A stretch of 61,249 nucleotides of DNA, taken from assembly GCA_008373095.1 (NCBI GenBank), contig RQOP01000037.1, positions 1 to 61,249 on the forward strand, written 5' to 3'. This DNA comes from SAR202 cluster bacterium (GTDB lineage Bacteria; Chloroflexota; Dehalococcoidia; Lucifugimonadales; UBA826). How positions within the stretch are numbered: the first letter of the stretch is position 1; each line of letters starts with the position of its first letter. Under the pieces are notes generated by a model. The model was not told the DNA's origin. It did no database searches and was given only the letters and a program-made list of their open reading frames with translations. The translations under genes were made by a program, and so were the position numbers. This document shows, piece after piece, positions 1 through 8,124 of the stretch.

Positions 1-2
1 GA

Positions 3-920
3 CCTTGGTTTTTACTTCTATCTGCACTAATAATTTTACCGGGGGTGGTATTTCTTATACTGTCTCCTGGGCTAAAACCTGGTATTGATTTCACCGGTGG
101 CTCGAGTCTGACTGTTCAATTTCCTGAACTTGCCAAAGTAAATCAAGAATCTATTCGAACTGAACTTGCTAAAATTGGCTACGAAGATGCGAAAATACAA
201 AATTTCGGAATTATTGAGGCTGAAGGAGAAAAATACGAGACTTTCTTTCTTCGGACTCAAACATTGAATGAAGAACAAAAAGATCTGCTTGTCGAATCTT
301 TAAATAATGCATTCTCTCCAAACGAAACGGACACCTTGCAAAGTTTTGATCTAGTGTCAGCCGTTGTAGCAGAAGAAACCGTAATAAATGCTCTCTGGGC
401 GGTATTAGCAGCAGCGGTGGGAATCTTTTTTTACATATGGTGGGCATTTCGAAATGTTCCCAGTCCATTCAGATATGGTCTGGCAGCAATCGTCGCCCTG
501 CTACATGACACGCTTATCGTAGTAGGAATTTTTTCCATTCTAGGATACCTATTTGAAATAGAAGTAAACACAATGTTTCTAATAGCCCTACTAACTGTTA
601 TTGGTTATAGCGTGAACGATACTATCGTAGTCTTCGATAAAATCAGGGAAAATGTCCTGATCTATTCCAATAGGCCGTTTCCTGAGATCGTCAACTTGAG
701 TATCTCGGAAACCATCGGAAGGTCTTTAAATACAAGTTTCACTTTACTAGTTACCTTACTTGCGCTACTGATGTTCGGAGGGTCGACAATAAGAGAATTC
801 CTATATGTACTAATAATTGGAGTGTTGGTAGGAACTTACAGCTCAATAGCAATAGCAACACAAGTCCTTGTATCCTGGAATCAAAAAAGCCTTGGAAGAT
901 TAATTCACTCAAGAAATTAA
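3..920 (+). CDS. secF: Protein-export membrane protein SecF (5' end outside window)
   Basis: SecF is the partner of SecD in the SecDF complex, which uses the proton gradient to help pull proteins through SecYEG. The reading frame is open to the left edge and encodes a hydrophobic segment ending in the SecF hallmark GIDFTGG, so the GTG at 45 is not the true start and the gene is truncated by the window. After a periplasmic domain (about 130 residues) come five further membrane segments with the SecF motif GYSVNDTIVVFDKIREN. The stop lies 10 bp from the convergent alcohol dehydrogenase end. secD is expected just upstream, outside the window. Confidence 0.95.
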   Translation, partial: PWFLLLSALIILPGVVFLILSPGLKPGIDFTGGSSLTVQFPELAKVNQESIRTELAKIGYEDAKIQNFGIIEAEGEKYETFFLRTQTLNEEQKDLLVESLNNAFSPNETDTLQSFDLVSAVVAEETVINALWAVLAAAVGIFFYIWWAFRNVPSPFRYGLAAIVALLHDTLIVVGIFSILGYLFEIEVNTMFLIALLTVIGYSVNDTIVVFDKIRENVLIYSNRPFPEIVNLSISETIGRSLNTSFTLLVTLLALLMFGGSTIREFLYVLIIGVLVGTYSSIAIATQVLVSWNQKSLGRLIHSRN

Positions 921-930
921 GTGTACTCGG

Positions 931-1959
931 CTAAGGAATTAAAACGATCCGCCCCACACTCTCCTTTTGTTTCATTTTTTGGAAGGCTTCCTTTACGTCA
1001 TCAAAGGCAAAACTTTCTTCCACAACTGGCATCACCAGTCTTTTTTGAACCATATCAATAGCACCATTGATATGCGATTTATTTGCTCCTGTAGACCCAA
1101 TTAAACTAGCGTTTTTGAAAATTATTTCAGAGGTACCAGAAAATTCTTTCTGTTTTGAAACCTCGCCCATCACGATAGCCCTCCCTCCATAGCTCAAAGA
1201 AGAAATCGAGGTTTTCAACAATTTTGAACCTACAGGATTGAATGTGACATTAGCACCTTCATCATCTGTCAGTGCCATCACTAACTCTATCGGATCGATC
1301 CCCTCTTCAAGTAAAAAAAGTTGTTCAATTCCATATTTTGATATTTTTTCAAGTTTTTCAGGGGAAGAAGTAAACGATATCGAATTACCTCCAACGGACT
1401 GGACAATCTGAGCAGCATGTATCCCTAGACCCCCGCCGCTACCAAATACAGCAGTGGATTCCCCTGGCTTCAACAATGCCTTATCAAACAAAGCTTTAAT
1501 AGTGACGCCAATAGGACATGACAAAAGAGCACTTTGGATTAAATCCAAATTTCCTACATTCACTAAGTTTTGTTCTTTCACCAATAGATATTCAGTAAAT
1601 CCGCCGTCGATTCCGTGTCCATAGCCTAGGCCATATTCACAAATATATTCCTGCCCATCAAGGCAAATATCGCACACCCCACAAGCGGTCGTTAGGGTAG
1701 TTACTACTTTATCTCCCAGATGGAAATCTTCTATTTCACTGCCTACATCAACTACGGTGCCAGAAATTTCATGGCCTAATACAACGTTTTTTTTGGTTCC
1801 CCTTCTCAAAGTTCCATCCATCACGGATATGTCGTGATGGCATACACCAGCAGCTGCAACCTTTATGATCACCCCTTGCGGTACCAAGGTAGGTTCAGGA
1901 GCATCGACAACCTGAAATTCAGGTATTTCACCCGGTTCTTTTAATATCAAACTCTTCAT
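931..1959 (-). CDS. Zinc-dependent medium-chain alcohol dehydrogenase
   Basis: This 342-residue protein is a medium-chain dehydrogenase/reductase that oxidises an alcohol with NAD(P). Catalytic zinc ligands are visible: Cys40, and His62-Glu63 in the LGHE motif. The structural zinc lobe is complete, with Cys93, Cys96, Cys99 and Cys107. The Rossmann domain has the glycine motif FGSGGGLGIHAAQ near residue 170. The gene follows the DUF1932 dehydrogenase after 12 bp on the same strand, so the two are probably co-transcribed and may act on consecutive intermediates. The substrate cannot be read from the sequence. Confidence 0.9.
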   Translation of the reverse strand: MKSLILKEPGEIPEFQVVDAPEPTLVPQGVIIKVAAAGVCHHDISVMDGTLRRGTKKNVVLGHEISGTVVDVGSEIEDFHLGDKVVTTLTTACGVCDICLDGQEYICEYGLGYGHGIDGGFTEYLLVKEQNLVNVGNLDLIQSALLSCPIGVTIKALFDKALLKPGESTAVFGSGGGLGIHAAQIVQSVGGNSISFTSSPEKLEKISKYGIEQLFLLEEGIDPIELVMALTDDEGANVTFNPVGSKLLKTSISSLSYGGRAIVMGEVSKQKEFSGTSEIIFKNASLIGSTGANKSHINGAIDMVQKRLVMPVVEESFAFDDVKEAFQKMKQKESVGRIVLIP

Positions 1960-1971
1960 TTCTTTCAGATA

Positions 1972-2859
1972 CTATCCATCAGAATCAGCTATCTTAGACA
2001 CGGCCTCAATTGTGTCCCAAGTTGTTCTGTCTTTGTCTATGGTTTCCGGACTTTCTTTAGCAAAAGGAGTGGAATTTAGCATTTTGTAAATTTCAGCGGC
2101 ACCTTTATGAAAATTTGGCGTGACACCTAGATTCTCAAAGGTGGCTGCTATCTCTTCCATCTCTCCAATCCATCTATGGGCATTTGCCGGTAGACGAGAA
2201 ATTCCTTTTTCCATTGCAGCTAAATGGGATTTCTGGCTGAATTCAAATTCCTTCCTAAGGTCATCAGTCAAACCCATACGACTTGCCGCCGTCAGCAATG
2301 CGACATGAAGTGTGTTAGTACCCTTTGTTAAAGCTGCATAGCACATTTTAATACCTGAAGCTTGTCCAACTTTATTGCCTATAGCTTTCACTATTATCCC
2401 TCTGCCGTCCAGCTCCATCACTACTGATGCATCAGGTCCTGAAACATAAAATCGAGGCGTATCTCCCTTTGTAGGGGCAGTTCCTATTATTCCACCATCG
2501 ATGAATTTACCTCCAGCCTGGTTTATCACCTCTGCCATAGCCAATGCCGATTGAGGAGATACCGCATTACAATCAGCAAAGTAGGTTGGTGTTTTACTCG
2601 ATTCAAAATGAGGTGAGATTTCTCTAACAAAACTCATAGCCTTCGAGGGAACCATAATCGACAAAACCAGATCGGCTTGGATTACCATATCCTCCAAAGT
2701 AGCAACTTGTCTTAACCCTGCCATTTCGGCTAGATTCTTGGTTCTTTGACTTCGCCCATCTGTGCAGGTGATCACATCTATACCACTTTCAGACAAGACT
2801 TGCCCAACAGCATGACCCATGTCTCCTGGACTCATAATCGCCACAGTATTAACCATCAT
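1972..2859 (-). CDS. 6-phosphogluconate dehydrogenase-family protein with DUF1932 C-terminal domain
   Basis: This 295-residue protein has an N-terminal NAD(P)-binding Rossmann domain of the beta-hydroxyacid dehydrogenase superfamily (motif MSPGDMGHAVG). Its all-helical C-terminal half resembles DUF1932, with GIKMCYAALTKGTN around residue 168, where the superfamily's catalytic Lys and Asn sit. Members reduce or oxidise small hydroxyacids, but the substrate of this type is unknown. It heads a two-gene minus-strand operon with the zinc alcohol dehydrogenase. It starts at ATG ATG; either Met is possible. A TATAAT-like -10 lies on the minus strand at 2914-2919 without a clear -35. Confidence 0.8.
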   Translation of the reverse strand: MMVNTVAIMSPGDMGHAVGQVLSESGIDVITCTDGRSQRTKNLAEMAGLRQVATLEDMVIQADLVLSIMVPSKAMSFVREISPHFESSKTPTYFADCNAVSPQSALAMAEVINQAGGKFIDGGIIGTAPTKGDTPRFYVSGPDASVVMELDGRGIIVKAIGNKVGQASGIKMCYAALTKGTNTLHVALLTAASRMGLTDDLRKEFEFSQKSHLAAMEKGISRLPANAHRWIGEMEEIAATFENLGVTPNFHKGAAEIYKMLNSTPFAKESPETIDKDRTTWDTIEAVSKIADSDG

Positions 2860-3012
2860 ATAGGACGCTCCATTTAATGAATTCTTTTTGATGAAAATTA
2901 TTTTAAACTTCTAATTATAGATAATCTTAATAACTTATTTCAGCCATGAACATTCAAGCTATCACCCCCATGATAAACTGGACTAAATGGTCAATACAAT
3001 TGGGGGGTTAAC

Positions 3013-3864
3013 ATGATTCTTGGAGCGCATGTATCTACTTCTGGAGGACTCAGTAAATCCATAGATAGGGCGCAAGCGATTGGTGCCGAGGGTATACAAA
3101 TATTCGCGTCATCCCCAAGGGCTTGGAGATTTAATTTCCCCAAAGAGGAGGAGGTAGCCCTTTTTAAGGAAAAAAGTTTGGAAACGGGAATAGGACCTTG
3201 TTACATACATGGGAGTTATCTAGTCAATATAGGAGGCGATGAAGGCCAACTTGGTAAATCGATAGAATCTCTCACAAATAATATGAAAACCGCGGATCAA
3301 ATTGGTGCCGAAGGAGTTATATTTCATGGAGGAAGTCATAAAGGAAAGGGTTTTGAAACGGTACTTGGTCAAGCTGTGCAATGTCTCACCGAAGTTCTAG
3401 AAAACTCCCCAAATGCACCGTGGTTGTGTATTGAGAACAGTGCAGGCATGGGGTCTCATATAGGATCCTCTTTTGAAGAAATCGGGGCAATTATAAAAGC
3501 AGTTGACCATCCCAACCTAAAGGTTTGCCTAGACACCGAACACTGTTTTGCTGCTGGATACAACATTGCATCGAAGGATTCTATAAATTCTGTTATGGAA
3601 GAGTTTGATTCGAAGATAGGATTGGAAAGACTCGTAGCGGTCCACGCCAACGATGCAAAAGTGGAATTTGGTTCTGGAGTGGATAGGCATGAAAACATTG
3701 GTGAGGGCTACATAGGAATAGAAGGGTTTGAAGCCATTCTGGGAGAACCCGCCTTTTCTGAAGTCCCATTTTTCCTGGAAGTACCGGGGTTTGAAGGGGA
3801 TGGTCCTGATGAAGAAAATATGAACAGACTGAAATCAATACGATCCAAATTACTCAAAGATTAA
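3013..3864 (+). CDS. nfo: Endonuclease IV (AP endonuclease)
   Basis: Endonuclease IV cleaves abasic sites and 3'-blocked ends in base-excision repair, using three zinc ions in a TIM barrel. The 283-residue length matches the family. Signature segments are present: HGGSHKG (about 105), ENSAGMGSHIG (about 142), LDTEHCFAAGY (about 173) and HANDAK followed by GSGVDRHENIGEGYIG (about 210-237), containing the metal ligands. A G-rich Shine-Dalgarno (GGGGGG) precedes the ATG. The next gene, a ferritin/VIT1 fusion, begins 5 bp after the stop, which points to co-transcription and a link to oxidative damage. Confidence 0.95.
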   Translation: MILGAHVSTSGGLSKSIDRAQAIGAEGIQIFASSPRAWRFNFPKEEEVALFKEKSLETGIGPCYIHGSYLVNIGGDEGQLGKSIESLTNNMKTADQIGAEGVIFHGGSHKGKGFETVLGQAVQCLTEVLENSPNAPWLCIENSAGMGSHIGSSFEEIGAIIKAVDHPNLKVCLDTEHCFAAGYNIASKDSINSVMEEFDSKIGLERLVAVHANDAKVEFGSGVDRHENIGEGYIGIEGFEAILGEPAFSEVPFFLEVPGFEGDGPDEENMNRLKSIRSKLLKD

Positions 3865-3869
3865 CCTCT

Positions 3870-4991
3870 ATGTCTTCTCCCCTTTCCAAATCAGAGGCCA
3901 GGCGATATAGAAAATTTCTACAATCGGAAATCGAGGCTGCATCGATGTATAGGATACTGTCTAGGTTTGAGTCCGACCCGGAAAGATCTGAGATTTTTGA
4001 ACAACTATCTCAATCGGAAATTAGGCACGCACAACATTGGAACCAAAAATTGGGCAATAACTCAACCAATATAGTCCTTCAAAATAACACTCCAAAACTC
4101 ATCTACATAAGGCTAATTTGTTCTATGTTTGGGCCGAACAAGGTACTGCCATGGTTAGCTCGAATAGAATCAAAAGAAATAGGTGCATATATTGGAGAAG
4201 TTGACGGCCAAGAACTTTTAGCGGAAGAAAAAGACCACGCTAGAATACTTTCAAAAATGGCTCTTGGTGATGGTAATCGTCAAATTATCAGTGAATCCTG
4301 GCACAGTCACGGCAATAGTGGCAGCGTGAGGGCAGCAGTTTTAGGCGTAAATGACGGTTTAGTTTCAAATTTTTGCTTGATGATGGGAGTAGCTGGAGGA
4401 ACAGCTGGAGGTGACAGTCCAGATCTCATTGCGTTGGCGGGAATAGCTGCTTTAATCGCTGGAAGTTTGTCAATGGCAACAGGAGAGTACATTTCAGTAC
4501 GCTCACAAAGGGAAATATACGAGTATCAAATCGAAACCGAACGGGCAGAACTAGAGGAGTGGCCTGAAGAAGAAGAGGAAGAATTAGTCCTAATATACAG
4601 AGCCAAGGGATTGGAAGAAGAACTTGCCAGAAAAGTGGCCTCTGCTGTTATGTCAAATCCGGCCAGCGCCCTTGACACTATGGCAAAAGAGGAATTAGGT
4701 CTCAACCCAGAGGATTTGGGGTCTCCATGGAAAGCCTCCATATCTAGTTTGTTGGCTTTTGCTTTAGGAGCCGCTGTACCATTGATCCCCATCCTTTTCT
4801 CCACAGGTGGCACTTCAATTACTATAAGTGCAATATTTAGTTCTATTGCTCTGTTTATGGTCGGTGGTCTGGTATCTATAGCTAGTGGTAAAAACATCCT
4901 ATTTGGCGCGGCAAGGATGCTGGTGGCAGGTGGCCTAGCAGCGACCTTTACATATGGAGTAGGTTACTTATTGGGTATTTCAATTTTATAA
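3870..4991 (+). CDS. Ferritin-like domain fused to VIT1/CCC1 iron-manganese transporter
   Basis: This 373-residue protein is a two-domain fusion. Residues 1-140 form a ferritin/rubrerythrin-like four-helix domain with di-iron ligands visible as Glu22, the E50-x-x-H53 pair and a second ExxH in EEKDHARIL. Residues 150-373 are a VIT1/CCC1 domain beginning SVRAAVLGVNDGLVSN, with about five membrane segments and an acidic cytoplasmic metal-binding stretch rich in Glu. Such fusions (MbfA-like) are known as membrane ferritins that export or sequester iron under peroxide or iron stress. The 5-bp gap to endonuclease IV supports an oxidative-stress role. The transport direction is not shown by the sequence. 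Confidence 0.85.
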   Translation: MSSPLSKSEARRYRKFLQSEIEAASMYRILSRFESDPERSEIFEQLSQSEIRHAQHWNQKLGNNSTNIVLQNNTPKLIYIRLICSMFGPNKVLPWLARIESKEIGAYIGEVDGQELLAEEKDHARILSKMALGDGNRQIISESWHSHGNSGSVRAAVLGVNDGLVSNFCLMMGVAGGTAGGDSPDLIALAGIAALIAGSLSMATGEYISVRSQREIYEYQIETERAELEEWPEEEEEELVLIYRAKGLEEELARKVASAVMSNPASALDTMAKEELGLNPEDLGSPWKASISSLLAFALGAAVPLIPILFSTGGTSITISAIFSSIALFMVGGLVSIASGKNILFGAARMLVAGGLAATFTYGVGYLLGISIL

Positions 4992-5056
4992 ATATAAATT
5001 TAGACTTTGCCACACGAATTGATGGCAAAAGTAAGTCAAAATTTGGGAGGACGACA

Positions 5057-6202
5057 ATGGTTTCAGAAAATTTGGGCAGTATCTATAAGGAGCTCGGAGC
5101 TACTCCGATTATTAATGCGATAGGCAGTGTAACAATGCTAGGCGGCTCAACACCTATCCCAGAGGTTAGAGAAGCAATGGCACTCGCAGGAGATTCCTAC
5201 ATACCTCTAATGGAATTAGAAGAAAAAGCCGGTGCTGCAATAGCCGATATGGTAGGAATCCCAGCCGCTTACATAACCTCTGGTGCTGGTTCAGCTTTGA
5301 CTTTGGCTGCAGCTGCGGTCATGGCCGGAGAGAATGACAACCTAATTGAGCAATTACCAGATACAACTGGGATGAAAAATGAAATTCTCATCCAAAAGAG
5401 ACAACGATATTGGTATGACAGATGCCTGGAAGCCTCAGGAGCTAAGTTGGTGGAATTCGGTTCGGAGGAAGGGACTTCAGCCGACGATCTACAAAATGCC
5501 ATAAATGAAAAAACAGCCGCCGTACATTTTTACATGGTTGAGCAGGAGCACGACCCTAATGCACTTTCACTAGAAAAAACAATTCAAATTGCCCACGACA
5601 ATGATTTGCCTGTGCTCGTCGACGCGGCAGGTCAAATATATCCTTTGGACTTATTTGGCAAATACGTCAAAATGGGAGCAGATTTTCAATGCATTGCAGC
5701 CAAGTACATGGGGGCTTCACAATCCACTGGCCTAGCCTTTGGTAGTGAAGAAATGATTAGAAAAATATCCAAACAATCATTTGTAGGATATGAAGGAAGA
5801 AGAATTCGTGGGATAGGAAGACCACATAAGGTCGATAGACAAGAAATGGTTGGTGTGGTTGCAGCAGTGAAAAATTGGATGACTATAAACCATGAAGAAA
5901 GATTGGCAGATATTGAAAATAGAAGTCAGAAATTTATTAATACTCTCTCGGATATACCAGGGATCAGTACGACGATGATTAATAACATCATCGGGCATCA
6001 ACCTTTTGGAGTGGAATTAAGGATAGATGAAACTATTACGGGAATGTCAGCGCAAAAACTAGTAGAAACATTAAAGGAGGGTGATCCTCCTATATGGACA
6101 AGGGTAAGAGACGGGGACGACTACATAGCAATACATATGTTTGGGCTTAAAGTTGGTGAAGAAGAAATTGTCGCAGAAAGGATCAAGGAGTTATTCATAT
6201 AG
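5057..6202 (+). CDS. SelA-like PLP-dependent enzyme (aminotransferase fold type I)
   Basis: This 381-residue protein belongs to the family around L-seryl-tRNA(Sec) selenium transferase and DgaE-type D-glucosaminate-6-phosphate ammonia-lyases. It has an N-terminal segment ATPIINAIGSVTMLGGS, a glycine-rich cofactor loop TSGAGSA near residue 75, the PLP-pyridine Asp189 (VDAAGQ) and the Schiff-base Lys216 in AAKYMGASQSTG. No selB, selD or Sec-tRNA gene is visible nearby, so a catabolic lyase or aldolase role is more likely than selenocysteine synthesis. A strong GGGAGG ribosome site precedes the ATG. It stands alone between the iron gene and rplY. Confidence 0.75.
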   Translation: MVSENLGSIYKELGATPIINAIGSVTMLGGSTPIPEVREAMALAGDSYIPLMELEEKAGAAIADMVGIPAAYITSGAGSALTLAAAAVMAGENDNLIEQLPDTTGMKNEILIQKRQRYWYDRCLEASGAKLVEFGSEEGTSADDLQNAINEKTAAVHFYMVEQEHDPNALSLEKTIQIAHDNDLPVLVDAAGQIYPLDLFGKYVKMGADFQCIAAKYMGASQSTGLAFGSEEMIRKISKQSFVGYEGRRIRGIGRPHKVDRQEMVGVVAAVKNWMTINHEERLADIENRSQKFINTLSDIPGISTTMINNIIGHQPFGVELRIDETITGMSAQKLVETLKEGDPPIWTRVRDGDDYIAIHMFGLKVGEEEIVAERIKELFI

Positions 6203-6312
6203 ACCCTTGTAATGCATGTACCAGCTAATCCCCTGTGATAAAATGTATAGGTTTCGACAAATAAAGAAATGTATTTTGGATCCAAAACAATGGTATTACA
6301 GGAGCTTTTCAG

Positions 6313-6975
6313 GTGAATAATCTGAATCTAAGTGTGAGCAAAAGAGAAGTTACAGGTAAAAAAGTATCCGAGCTTAGGAATAGCGGACTAACTCCTGTCC
6401 ATATGTACGGACCAGAAATAGAATCTAGTTCGCTCCAATGTGACACGGCAATTTTGGATCGTGTTATAACCGACGCTGGAACCAATATACCAGTCACAGT
6501 AGACGTCGAAAATGGCGATCAAGGTAACCTTTGTTTCATACGAGAAGTACAGTATCACCCTGTAACCAATAAGGTCTTGCATGTAGACTTTATGAAAGTG
6601 CAGGAAGGTAGACCAGTCCGAGCACAAGTACCTGTTTCTGTCGAAGGCACCTCCCCTGCTGTCAGAACAATGGGAGGAACTTTACTTCAGCCGTTACAAA
6701 CTCTTACGGTTGAAGCGCTTCCCCTCGAAATACCGGAAATTATTATCTTGCAAGCGGAGTTGCTAATCGACTTCGAAACAAACCTTTACGTCAGCGATAT
6801 AGAACTTGGCGATAACGTATCTATAATTAATGAAACCTCAGAAATGGTGGCTAGTGTTGTCGCACCAAGAGTCGAAAGACTGGACTCGGAAATTGCAGAG
6901 GGTGAAGAAGGCGAAACTGAAGAAGGTACAGAATCAACCGAGGGCGACGATGAAACAGAAAGCTCTGAAGAGTAG
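6313..6975 (+). CDS. rplY: 50S ribosomal protein L25 (general stress protein CTC type)
   Basis: L25 binds 5S rRNA in the large ribosomal subunit. This is the long CTC/TL5 form (220 residues). It has an N-terminal L25 domain (about 1-90) starting LSVSKREVTGKKV, a beta-rich C-terminal domain (about 95-185) containing HVDFMKV, and an acidic tail made almost wholly of Glu, Gly, Thr and Ser. The start is GTG at 6313, with an AGGAGC ribosome site at about 6299-6304. The 110 bp before it hold no clear sigma-70 promoter. The gene converges on the DUF362 gene 18 bp away. Confidence 0.95.
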   Translation: MNNLNLSVSKREVTGKKVSELRNSGLTPVHMYGPEIESSSLQCDTAILDRVITDAGTNIPVTVDVENGDQGNLCFIREVQYHPVTNKVLHVDFMKVQEGRPVRAQVPVSVEGTSPAVRTMGGTLLQPLQTLTVEALPLEIPEIIILQAELLIDFETNLYVSDIELGDNVSIINETSEMVASVVAPRVERLDSEIAEGEEGETEEGTESTEGDDETESSEE

Positions 6976-6993
6976 ACCTTCTTAACCGGTCCC

Positions 6994-8124
6994 TTAATAG
7001 TCTTGAAAAAGTCTTCCCCATCCAGTGCCCATGGCTTTTTCAATTCTTTTTTTGCCTATAAACCTAAGCCAATATTCGTTATGGTATAAGTTGGAAGCAA
7101 AATAAGCCAACGGTGTTATTTTGGACCTCAGCAACATGTTTTCCAAGGGTTTTAACTTACCCCAGTAAATCATCTTCTGGCCTTTACTGGCCAAGGTATT
7201 GCCACTCTTAAATTGCCAATCTATCTCCGAAATATCTTCCCCAACGATATTTATATCAGATATTCGCCCACAGCCTAGACCGTACTCATCAGCTATCCTA
7301 ATGAAATCTATAGTCATTGGATCATATCCCATCATCTTGGCTGCCACGGCATCCACCGCAACTTGATCAGATCCGCTCAACAAAACATTTTTTTGATGCC
7401 ATCGCATCGCCCTAGGGCCTGGCCCCGATCCTGCAAAAGTACCATCAGTTAAAGCAAATATGCCTGGATGAATTTTTTTTTGAATCCTTAGCAAATCCAC
7501 CAAGGTCTCATGAATTACCGAATGTGTCCAATGTCTTTGAAAATTCAACAATCCACCAAAAGCATTTTTCATGGCACCCGTTATAGTAGTGAAAACATGA
7601 GTTTTCATCGTGGGAAGATGAATTATATTTTTGTCGATTAAAAACTTTGGTATATGAATGCCATCAGGATAAATTTTATCTAGGACTAAGAAATCCTCGT
7701 TGAAATACAATGGAACCCATTCAACATCTTCAAGATGTACGCTTTCCAGTCCATGGCTCTTAACCACCACATCGTGCTTATTATTGACTTCACCCTCTCT
7801 CGCATCTACCACAACCGTTCCATTATGGGTGGGAATCAAATCTTTAAATCCATCTTCTTTTAAGGTATTTATTACACCATCTAGCTGCCACGGAGATGTA
7901 GAGCAGGAAGGATAAAAATGTTGCCACGATATATTAATCTTTAACAGAGTAGCAATGTCCTTAGAAAGGTATGACTCGTACCCGGCAAGTCGCATACACG
8001 ACCCTATGTCTGAAATTACCGTTTCTGGACTGGTTTTTATTACAGCTACCGTCGGTCGGCTACTGACCGGTCCTATTGCTGCACCACCCAAAGCAGTATC
8101 CGTCTGAGCCGCTTCAGGCACCAT
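6994..8124 (-). CDS. DUF362 domain protein
   Basis: This 376-residue protein matches the DUF362 family. It opens with VAVIKTSPETVISDIGS and has the internal segments HLPTMKTHVFTTITGAMKN and AVDAVAAKMMGYDP typical of that family. The ferredoxin cluster found in some DUF362 proteins is absent. Its function is unknown. Its ATG immediately follows the rpoD stop codon with no intervening base, so it is almost certainly translated from the rpoD transcript. The C-terminus (after about 300) has basic and aromatic residues but no clear membrane helix. Confidence 0.8.
   Translation of the reverse strand: MVPEAAQTDTALGGAAIGPVSSRPTVAVIKTSPETVISDIGSCMRLAGYESYLSKDIATLLKINISWQHFYPSCSTSPWQLDGVINTLKEDGFKDLIPTHNGTVVVDAREGEVNNKHDVVVKSHGLESVHLEDVEWVPLYFNEDFLVLDKIYPDGIHIPKFLIDKNIIHLPTMKTHVFTTITGAMKNAFGGLLNFQRHWTHSVIHETLVDLLRIQKKIHPGIFALTDGTFAGSGPGPRAMRWHQKNVLLSGSDQVAVDAVAAKMMGYDPMTIDFIRIADEYGLGCGRISDINIVGEDISEIDWQFKSGNTLASKGQKMIYWGKLKPLENMLLRSKITPLAYFASNLYHNEYWLRFIGKKRIEKAMGTGWGRLFQDY

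Noticed and set aside
4526..4897. Frame antisense to the VIT1 domain
   Set aside because: Shadow of a strongly supported gene, with no ribosome site or homologue-like features.
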